A stretch of 38,300 nt of DNA from Erysipelotrichaceae bacterium (GTDB taxonomy: Bacteria > Bacillota_I > Bacilli_A > Erysipelotrichales > Erysipelotrichaceae). The position numbers and the translations under genes were made by a program. Under the pieces are notes generated by a model that was not told where the DNA came from, searched no databases, and saw only the letters and a list, made by a program, of their open reading frames with translations. Within the stretch, counting starts at the first letter, position 1. Each line of letters starts with the position of its first letter. Positions 22,490 through 29,460 of the stretch are shown here, in pieces. Where the stretch lies: the NCBI GenBank assembly GCA_017539105.1, contig JAFYHQ010000003.1:1-38300 (forward strand). The letters are read 5' to 3'.

Positions 22490-24743
22490 TTACAGGAATC
22501 TGAATCTGAATGCGATCAAGAATCAATTAAAAGACTTTGCTAATATCGATGAAGCAAAGGCTTTTATTGATGAAGAAATGGTGGATTTCAATCCGCTTGT
22601 GATCCGCAAAAAAACCCATGAGACAAAAGAAGCGATCAAGATCCTGAATGATGGAAACAATGTGAGTTTCGATGGAATCATCAATGTTTCCGATATCCTG
22701 ACGAAAGCAGAGAAACAGATCATGCTGACGGGCATGGAACTGAAGAGCTGCGCGGTTTTCCATAATCACTGCAACCGCATCAAGAAACAGTTTCAGTCTT
22801 TCGATGAAGATCTTTCGATCCGCGACTATTCCGATGGGATCTATCTGGCTCCATCGATTTTTGAAGAGATCGATGATCTGATCGAAGTATCCGGCGAAGT
22901 CAAAGAAGATGCGACGCCTGTGCTGAAACAGATCAACAAAGATCTGCAGAAAGTCGAGAATGATCTTTACAGCAAGGCTTACCAGTTCATGGATCGGAAT
23001 GGAGCAAGCCTTCAGGAAAAGTCAATCATCGTCAGAAATGACAGACTCACTTTTCTGGTGAAAAGCAATGACAAGAACAAATTCAAGGGTTATACCTATG
23101 GAACCAGTTCCAGCGGTCTGGCTTATTATATCGAACCGCAGTCGTTTATAGAACTGAACAATCAGAAAATCAGTCTTCTGCAAGACAAGGAAGATGAGAT
23201 CGCCAGGATCCTGGTTTCTTTGTCATATAAAGTCGCTTCCGTTTCGCAGGAGTATCAGGCGAATTTCAATTCTCTGGTACAGCTTTGCGTCATATTTGCG
23301 AAAGCCAGATACGGCCAGGTCCATAATGCGATCATTCCTGTTCTTTCCGATGATCCGTATTTTGATTTCAAAGATCTTTGTCATCCTCTGATCGATGAAA
23401 ACAAAGTCGTTTCGAATTCCTACCGTATCTATGAGCCTTATCACGGAATCGTCATTTCCGGTTCGAATACAGGCGGTAAAACCGTCTCTTTAAAAGCGAT
23501 CGGATTAAGCATCGTCATGACCTACCTGGGTATTCCGATCATTGCGAGCGAAGCAAAAATCCCTTTGTATGATCATATTTTTGTCGATATCGATGACAAC
23601 CAGTCGATCGAAAATTCCTTATCGACATTCTCTGCGCATATCACCAATATCAACGATATCCTCAATCAGGCCGATGATACTTCGCTGATCCTGATCGATG
23701 AACTGATATCCGGCACCGATCCGAAACAGGCACAGGCCATTTCTTTGTCGATCCTGGATAAGATCAAGGCATTAGGTTCCATTTTCGTCATCACGACTCA
23801 TTTCGATGACATCAAGAAGTATTCCTATGAAGACGAAAACATCATGCTGTCTTCTGTCGGATTCAATATGGAAACGCTGGCGCCGACTTATCATTACTAT
23901 GAAAATTCCGTAGGTTCTTCCAACGCGCTGGAAATCGCTTCCAGATATATCGATGATCCCGAACTGATTCAAAGGGCCTATGATTATCTGAAACTGAATC
24001 AGACGAAACAGGATATGCTTCTGGATGAATTGTCTCAGCGTATCGATGAAACCAATCAGCTGAAAGAGGAACTGACTTCTTTAGAAAAAGAACTGAAAGA
24101 TAAAAACCAGGTATATCAGGACAAAATCAAAGAATTCGAAAAAGAAAAGTCTGTGTTAAAAGAAAAATACATGCAGGAACTGCGTGATTATATCGAAGAA
24201 GTCAAAGAAAAAGCCCAGGATAAGCTTGACAGCATCCATGACATGAAAACGGAAGTCGTCGACGAAATCGACGAACTGGTCGAAGAACCTGCAAAAGAGG
24301 AACCTGTCGTCTTCCAGGTAGGGGATAATGTACGCATTTCCGATAATGAACAGGTTGGCACCATTCTATCGATCAATAACGATACTGTTTCCATCGATAT
24401 CCGTGGCATTACCGTTAAAACGAAAATCGATCGTTTGACACTGATGCCGAAAACGACAAAAAAGAAAGCGAAAGTCGAATCAAAGCATTACAGCAGGGTA
24501 CCTATGGAGATCAATGTCGTAGGAGAACGGGTCGAGGATGCATTAGATATCGTAGAGGAATATCTGGATAAAGCGAATGCGGCGAAAATGTCGCAGGTCA
24601 AGGTGATTCACGGGATCGGAACAGGCGCGTTGCGCAATGCGCTTCGTACCAGGATGAAATCATTAAGCTATATCAAATCTTTCAAAGACGGAGACTACCA
24701 TGACGGAGGAAGCGCCGTGACAATGGTAGAGTTCAAGAAATGA
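22482..24743 (+). CDS. mutS2: MutS2, ribosome-rescue / recombination ATPase
   Basis: MutS2 proteins suppress recombination in some bacteria and split collided ribosomes in Bacillus. The 753-residue protein has the MutS core and clamp regions, the ATPase with Walker A SGSNTGGKT and Walker B LILIDELISGTDP, a long coiled coil (about residues 505-590), a KOW-like segment (VGDNVRISDNEQVGTIL) and a C-terminal Smr nuclease domain with KVIHGIGTGALRNAL. The Smr LDxH motif is not in its usual form: the residues near its position read GERVEDALDIVEEYL. The ATG at 22482 overlaps the cvpA stop. An in-frame ATG at 22446 lies deeper in cvpA and is less likely. It overlaps uvrC by ATGA. Confidence 0.95.
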   Translation: MNDYRNLNLNAIKNQLKDFANIDEAKAFIDEEMVDFNPLVIRKKTHETKEAIKILNDGNNVSFDGIINVSDILTKAEKQIMLTGMELKSCAVFHNHCNRIKKQFQSFDEDLSIRDYSDGIYLAPSIFEEIDDLIEVSGEVKEDATPVLKQINKDLQKVENDLYSKAYQFMDRNGASLQEKSIIVRNDRLTFLVKSNDKNKFKGYTYGTSSSGLAYYIEPQSFIELNNQKISLLQDKEDEIARILVSLSYKVASVSQEYQANFNSLVQLCVIFAKARYGQVHNAIIPVLSDDPYFDFKDLCHPLIDENKVVSNSYRIYEPYHGIVISGSNTGGKTVSLKAIGLSIVMTYLGIPIIASEAKIPLYDHIFVDIDDNQSIENSLSTFSAHITNINDILNQADDTSLILIDELISGTDPKQAQAISLSILDKIKALGSIFVITTHFDDIKKYSYEDENIMLSSVGFNMETLAPTYHYYENSVGSSNALEIASRYIDDPELIQRAYDYLKLNQTKQDMLLDELSQRIDETNQLKEELTSLEKELKDKNQVYQDKIKEFEKEKSVLKEKYMQELRDYIEEVKEKAQDKLDSIHDMKTEVVDEIDELVEEPAKEEPVVFQVGDNVRISDNEQVGTILSINNDTVSIDIRGITVKTKIDRLTLMPKTTKKKAKVESKHYSRVPMEINVVGERVEDALDIVEEYLDKANAAKMSQVKVIHGIGTGALRNALRTRMKSLSYIKSFKDGDYHDGGSAVTMVEFKK

Positions 24744-26491
24744 CGCTGAAAGAGAAACTGCAGACGCTTCCGAAAAAACCGGGTTGTTATCTGCACAAGG
24801 ATAAAGATGGGAATGTGATCTATGTCGGTAAGGCGATCAATCTTTTTAATCGCGTCAATTCTTATTTCAAAGGAGCGCATGACTATAAGACAACGAAACT
24901 CGTAAGCAATATCGCGGATTTCGACTATATCGTCACCAAATCAGAGAAAGAAGCGCTGATCCTGGAATACAACCTGATCAAAGAATATGATCCGAAATAC
25001 AATATCGTCTTCAAAGATGACAAATCTTATCCCTATATCCTGTTGCACGACTGCATGGAACCATATCTTACCGTAGTAAGACTGAATAAAAAGAACCGGT
25101 ACAAAGGAAAGATCTACGGTCCGTTCCCCGATGTCGGAGCTGCCCGTAATATGACGGAAATGATCAATAAGCTTTATCCTACCAGAAAATGCAAGAATCT
25201 GGGAAGCGATTTCTGTCTCTACTATCATCTGAATGAATGTCTGGGATACTGCCGGAACAGAATCGATCCTACGATCTGCGAGGATATGAAAAACAAGATC
25301 ATCGATTATCTCAACGGAAATACTTCCGAAATCATCCGCGATCTGAAGCAGCAGATGGCTGATGCCACCGAAAAACTGGAATATGAGAAAGCCGCATACT
25401 GCAGGGATCTGATCGCCGATATCAAAGAAACCAGCCAGAAGCAGGATGTACAGAAGAACTATAAAGAAACTTTCGATGTCGTGAATTATTACGTCGAAGA
25501 CGGATATATCGCGATCACGATCCTTTTCATCAAGAAAGGAAGACTGCTTTATCATGACAAGTTCATGGATTATCTGGTAGGGGATGTCGAGAATTTCGTC
25601 AGTTCCTATATCTACCATTTCTATGAGATCAATGAGAAACCGAAAAAACTCTATGTTCCGAAAGAACTCCTGCCTTATCTGGAAGACGTTTACGATGTCG
25701 CCACTGTAAACAGGGGATATAAGTATCAGCTGCTCAAACAGGCTCAGACTAATTCTTATGAAGAACTGAAACAGAACCGAAATATCATCACCCGTTCCGA
25801 TGAATACCATGAACTGCTGGATGAAGAATTCGAACGGATCTTCCATAAAAAGATCTCGCATATCGAACTCTTCGATAACTCCCATACCGGCGGAAAAGAT
25901 ACCGTAGGAGCCATGGTCGTATTCAAAGATTTCAAGCCATCCAAGAGTGATTACCGTCTCTACAAGCTGGAAGATTCCGCGGACGATCTCTCTTCCATGA
26001 AAGAAATGCTGTACCGCCGATATTTCCGCGTTTTGAAAGATGATTTGAAACGCCCGGATCTTCTGATCGTCGATGGCGGCAGAATTCAGATCGATATCGC
26101 GAAAGAGATTATTTCTTCCTTTGGCATGGATATCATGATCTGCGGTTTAGGAAAGGATGATCATCATAATACATCCTATCTTATGAACAGCGACTATGAG
26201 ATCATCGACATCGATAAAGGTTCGAACCTCTTCTTCTTTCTTACCAACATGCAGGATGAAGTGCATCGTTTTGCGATCACATATCACAAGAAACTGCGAT
26301 CCAGATCCGTTTACAAGTCTCCACTTGATAACATCAAAGGCTTGGGACCGAAAAGCAGAAACAAACTGCTAAGAAAATACAAATCCATATCCAACATAAA
26401 AACATTATCACTGGAAGAACTGAAAACAGTCCTCAATGATAATGTCGCAGAAGCGTTGTATAATAAACTCAGAGAAGAAAATGCTGCTTAA
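24740..26491 (+). CDS. uvrC: Excinuclease ABC subunit C
   Basis: UvrC makes both incisions in nucleotide excision repair. The 583-residue protein has an N-terminal GIY-YIG nuclease domain (PGCYLHKDKDGNVIYVGKA), a Cys-rich segment (CKNLGSDFCLYYHLNECLGYC), a UVR motif that binds UvrB (TEKLEYEKAAYCRDLI), the RNase H-like nuclease domain (IELFDNSHTGGKDTVGAMVV) and a C-terminal helix-hairpin-helix (IKGLGPKSRNKLL). Its ATG overlaps the mutS2 stop, and no Shine-Dalgarno is near, so coupling is likely. The small membrane-protein gene overlaps its last 11 bases. Confidence 0.97.
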   Translation: MTLKEKLQTLPKKPGCYLHKDKDGNVIYVGKAINLFNRVNSYFKGAHDYKTTKLVSNIADFDYIVTKSEKEALILEYNLIKEYDPKYNIVFKDDKSYPYILLHDCMEPYLTVVRLNKKNRYKGKIYGPFPDVGAARNMTEMINKLYPTRKCKNLGSDFCLYYHLNECLGYCRNRIDPTICEDMKNKIIDYLNGNTSEIIRDLKQQMADATEKLEYEKAAYCRDLIADIKETSQKQDVQKNYKETFDVVNYYVEDGYIAITILFIKKGRLLYHDKFMDYLVGDVENFVSSYIYHFYEINEKPKKLYVPKELLPYLEDVYDVATVNRGYKYQLLKQAQTNSYEELKQNRNIITRSDEYHELLDEEFERIFHKKISHIELFDNSHTGGKDTVGAMVVFKDFKPSKSDYRLYKLEDSADDLSSMKEMLYRRYFRVLKDDLKRPDLLIVDGGRIQIDIAKEIISSFGMDIMICGLGKDDHHNTSYLMNSDYEIIDIDKGSNLFFFLTNMQDEVHRFAITYHKKLRSRSVYKSPLDNIKGLGPKSRNKLLRKYKSISNIKTLSLEELKTVLNDNVAEALYNKLREENAA

Positions 26492-26645
26492 TATTTCGGA
26501 TTACCTATCACTGTTGGTTCTGATCTTGTTTTCCCTGATTGCTTTCAGGTTCTTTCTGGTGTTCGTATTCAACCGTCAGATCGAAACGCAGCAGTTAAGC
26601 AAGATTCAGCTGATCCGCGATTATCTCAACAATGATGAAGAATGA
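26481..26645 (+). CDS. Small single-pass membrane protein after uvrC, unknown function
   Basis: This 54-residue protein starts at the ATG at 26481, overlapping the uvrC stop. One long hydrophobic helix (about residues 9-30, LSLLVLILFSLIAFRFFLVF) is followed by a charged tail with RQIETQQLSKIQLIRDYL and NNDEE. No family was recognised. The start is chosen because the hydrophobic segment then sits near the N-terminus; the in-frame ATG at 26436 lies within uvrC. The weak AGAGAAGAAA upstream and the overlap suggest coupled translation. Its stop codon abuts that of trpS on the other strand. Confidence 0.6.
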   Translation: MLLNISDYLSLLVLILFSLIAFRFFLVFVFNRQIETQQLSKIQLIRDYLNNDEE

Positions 26646-27635
26646 TCAGTAAATGATCTCAAGACCGATCTTTCTTTTTACCAGATCCAGTTTTGTGTCA
26701 GCGATTGCTGACGCTTTTTTTGCGCCTAAGGCAAGGACTTCTTCGATCTTGTGGGAATCCATGATCTCACGGTAATTGTTCTGGATCTTTTCCATTTCCG
26801 CGCAAACGACATCGGCAACATATCCTTTCAGTACGCCATATCCCTGGCCATGGAATTCATCCGCGATCTCCTGCATCGGACGTCCAGTCAGTGCGGAAGC
26901 GATCTCGATCAGGTTGTAAAGGCCGGGCTGATTGATTTTATCCAGTTTTATATCGGCAAAAGAATCTGTTACCGCAGACATGATCTTCTTTCTGACTGTC
27001 TTTAAATCATCCAGAAGATAGATGCAGCCTTTATTCGTTTCATCGGATTTGGACATCTTCTTCGAAGGATCCTGCAGGGACATGATACGCGCTCCGACTT
27101 TCGCCACCAGCGGTTCCGGTACGGTAAACATCTCGCCATACTTGTTGTTCATGCGCTGTGCCAGGTCTCTGGTCAGTTCGACATGCTGCTTCTGGTCTTC
27201 GCCGACCGGTACGTAATTGGCGTCATAAAGCAAGATATCGGCAGCCATCAGGCAAGGGTAGGTATATAATCCGGCTGTCATATTCTTTTCGCCTTTTGCT
27301 GATTTGTCCTTGAACTGCGTCATCCGGTTCAGTTCCCCTAGATACGTGTTGCAAGCCATGATATAGCCCAGTTCCGCATGCGCATGCACATCAGTCTGTA
27401 AGAAGATCGTAGATTTTACCGGATCCAATCCGCATGCAAGGTATAATGCGATCGCATCCGTCAGATTCCTGCTTAATTCTTTAGGCTCCTGATATTCCGT
27501 GATGCAATGAAGATTCGCAATGAAAACGATCATCTCGTAATCATCCTGATAAGCGACGAAATTCTTTAATGCGCCGATATAATTGCCTAATGTAAGCTGT
27601 CCTGTGGGTTTGATTCCCGATAACATTCTTTTCAT
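26646..27635 (-). CDS. trpS: Tryptophanyl-tRNA synthetase
   Basis: TrpS charges tRNA-Trp. The 329-residue class I enzyme shows the N-terminal SGIKPTGQLTLGNYIGAL (HIGH motif as TLGN), a GEDQKQHVELTRDLA loop and the DPSKKMSKSDET (KMSKS) motif. Length is normal. A GGAGG (27643-27647) precedes the ATG, and the gene lies behind a T-box leader. It ends exactly against the stop of the small membrane-protein gene on the opposite strand with no intervening base. Confidence 0.97.
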   Translation of the reverse strand: MKRMLSGIKPTGQLTLGNYIGALKNFVAYQDDYEMIVFIANLHCITEYQEPKELSRNLTDAIALYLACGLDPVKSTIFLQTDVHAHAELGYIMACNTYLGELNRMTQFKDKSAKGEKNMTAGLYTYPCLMAADILLYDANYVPVGEDQKQHVELTRDLAQRMNNKYGEMFTVPEPLVAKVGARIMSLQDPSKKMSKSDETNKGCIYLLDDLKTVRKKIMSAVTDSFADIKLDKINQPGLYNLIEIASALTGRPMQEIADEFHGQGYGVLKGYVADVVCAEMEKIQNNYREIMDSHKIEEVLALGAKKASAIADTKLDLVKRKIGLEIIY

Positions 27636-27651
27636 GCTATTTCCTCCAAAA

Positions 27652-27836
27652 GAAAAAGGTGAACCAAAGGGCGTCGAAACGCGGTACCACCTTCATTTAT
27701 CACTCTGATGCTTAACGCGCATCCTACGTGAACGACTATCGCCATTCATTCCATGGGTCCCAATTCATCCATAAGGTTCCGATCATTTACACCAGCCATG
27801 ATCTCTCTGTAAGGAAGCGTTTACAGATTACTTTTC
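27652..27836 (-). promoter_or_regulatory. T-box leader (tryptophanyl-tRNA responsive) of trpS
   Basis: On the minus strand an AGAGA element (27802-27808 region) precedes a hairpin with a GGCTGGTG loop. The T-box AAGGTGGTACCGCG is centred near 27687, and the terminator ends in GGTTCACC plus a T-run at about 27653-27657. The candidate specifier is TGG (complement of 27760-27762), the only tryptophan codon, in GAATTGGG. It matches the gene controlled. Confidence 0.93.
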
Positions 27837-27844
27837 CCATAAAT

Positions 27845-27873
27845 ATATTATCTTATTGGACCATCATTTTCAA
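27845..27873 (-). promoter_or_regulatory. Promoter of the trpS T-box transcript
   Basis: Minus-strand TTGAAA (27868-27873), 17-base spacer, TAATAT (27845-27850). It overlaps the region where the -35 of the divergent spx promoter would lie. Confidence 0.7.
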
Positions 27874-27882
27874 TTATTAGTG

Positions 27883-27888
27883 TATAAT
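27883..27888 (+). promoter_or_regulatory. -10 box of spx-mnmA-recD2, leaderless type
   Basis: TATAAT ends 7 bases before the ATG at 27896. A TTGGAC at 27856-27861 is too far (21 bases) for a normal -35, so the promoter may need an activator or tolerate a poor -35. Confidence 0.6.
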
Positions 27889-27895
27889 GAAACAT

Positions 27896-28318
27896 ATGAT
27901 AGTAGTATACACATCTCCCGGTTGTGCTTCCTGCCGGAAAGTAAAGAATTACCTCAAAGACAATCATCTGGAATTCATCGAGAAGAATATATTCAATACG
28001 CTTCTGAATAAAGATGAGATCAAATATCTGCTTTCCCGTACCGAAAACGGAACCGACGACATCATTTCCAAAAGATCGAAGATCATCCAGGAAAGCAATA
28101 TCGATATCGAATCGATGTCCGTCAACGATCTTTGCGACTTTATCGTTCAGAATCCTTCGATCCTGAAGCGTCCGATCATCATTGATAACCGGAATATGCA
28201 GATCGGTTATGACGAAGAAGAGATCGAACTCTTTAAGAAACTGCGCAGTATCGCAAAATGCGAAGCGAAATGTTCGCATTATGTCAGCTGCGGCGAAGTC
28301 AGAAAGGAATGTGCTTGA
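27896..28318 (+). CDS. spx: Spx/ArsC-family redox regulator with Cys-rich tail
   Basis: Spx binds the RNA polymerase alpha subunit C-terminal domain and redirects transcription under thiol stress. The 140-residue protein has the redox switch CASC near the N-terminus (TSPGCASCRK), the ENGTDDIISKRSKI segment with the conserved Gly, and RPIIIDNRNMQIGYDEEE, all closely like Bacillus Spx. An extra tail of about 20 residues carries four Cys (C-x3-C-x5-C-x6-C). The start at 27896 is chosen because an in-frame ATG at 27887 overlaps the -10 box itself. It overlaps mnmA and probably shares its transcript. Confidence 0.88.
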   Translation: MIVVYTSPGCASCRKVKNYLKDNHLEFIEKNIFNTLLNKDEIKYLLSRTENGTDDIISKRSKIIQESNIDIESMSVNDLCDFIVQNPSILKRPIIIDNRNMQIGYDEEEIELFKKLRSIAKCEAKCSHYVSCGEVRKECA

Positions 28319-29460
28319 GGGTTTTAGTCGGATTATCAGGCGGCGTCGACAGCGCCGTTGCCGCATATCTATTGAAACAGGCAGGTCACGAAGTAACCTG
28401 CTGTTTTATGCGTAACTGGGATTCCGTGCTGAATAACGATACCTTGGGCAATGATACTTTAAATAACGATATCTGTCCTCAGGAAGAGGACTACAACGAT
28501 GCCAAAAGAGTGGCGGAACAGCTCGGACTGCCTTTGTTAAGGAGTGACTACATCCAGGAATACTGGGATCAGGTATTCAAGGTATTTATCGATGAATATG
28601 CTAAAGGCAGGACACCGAATCCCGATATTTTATGCAACAAATACATCAAATTCGATCATTTTCTTGATTTTGCGAAGAAAAACGGATTCGAAAAGATCGC
28701 TACCGGACATTATTTCAAGAGCATGGAACTGGAAGACGGTTTCCATTACTATAAGGCGTTCGATCTGAACAAGGATCAGTCCTATTTCCTGGCTCAAGTC
28801 AAGAAAGAAGCATTGGATATGACACTGTTTCCTTTAAGCGATCTTCTGAAAAGCGATGTGCGCAGGATCGCAGAAGAGCTGCAGCTGGATGTCGCGGAAA
28901 AAAAAGATTCGACCGGCATCTGTTTCATCGGAGAACGTCATTTCCGTGAATTCTTAAGCAACTATATTCCGATGAAAGAAGGCAAGATCATCGATATCGA
29001 TACGCTGGAAGAAATAGGGACGCACCAGGGAGTCTATTACTATACGATCGGCCAGCGCAAGGGCTTTGGCGTTGGAGGCAACAGGGGACCTTATTACTGC
29101 GTAGGAAAGGATGTAAGAAACAATGTCCTGTATCTGACATCGATCAAAAATGATCATTATCTCGATTCCGATTCTGCACTGATCACCGATATCAACTGGA
29201 TCGGACAAACCAAGGAAGAAGATGAGATACAATGCAAATTCAGGTACCGGCAGAATGACAATGAAGTTCATCTTAAAAAACTGGATGACCATACGGCGAT
29301 CCTTTCTTATCCTCAGAAAGTAAAGGCAGTTACCCCGGGACAGCAGGCTGTCTTTTATCGCAATGGCGAGCTTCTTGGAGGGGGAACGATCGAAAAGACC
29401 TATCTTGATGGCCAGGATGTCACGGAAGCTTTATATCAAAGAGTCAGTCATGGAAGATAA
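28315..29460 (+). CDS. mnmA: tRNA-specific 2-thiouridylase MnmA
   Basis: MnmA puts the 2-thio group on U34 of tRNA Lys, Glu and Gln. The protein shows the PP-loop GLSGGVDSAV, the first catalytic Cys in DILCNKYIKF, the second in STGICFIGERHF, and a GQRKGFGVGG segment. The likely start is TTG at 28315 (MRVLVGLSGG), with AAAGGA 6 bases upstream and a 4-base overlap with the spx stop, giving 381 residues. ATG at 28309 is also possible but would have the ribosome-binding site directly against it. It lies upstream of recD2 and alaS as in Bacillus. Confidence 0.95.
   Translation: MRVLVGLSGGVDSAVAAYLLKQAGHEVTCCFMRNWDSVLNNDTLGNDTLNNDICPQEEDYNDAKRVAEQLGLPLLRSDYIQEYWDQVFKVFIDEYAKGRTPNPDILCNKYIKFDHFLDFAKKNGFEKIATGHYFKSMELEDGFHYYKAFDLNKDQSYFLAQVKKEALDMTLFPLSDLLKSDVRRIAEELQLDVAEKKDSTGICFIGERHFREFLSNYIPMKEGKIIDIDTLEEIGTHQGVYYYTIGQRKGFGVGGNRGPYYCVGKDVRNNVLYLTSIKNDHYLDSDSALITDINWIGQTKEEDEIQCKFRYRQNDNEVHLKKLDDHTAILSYPQKVKAVTPGQQAVFYRNGELLGGGTIEKTYLDGQDVTEALYQRVSHGR

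Noticed and set aside
24941-25885. Antisense open frame (314 codons) within uvrC
   Set aside because: Shadow of uvrC; composition is Ile/Phe-rich from reversed GAT and AAA codons and shows no real domain.
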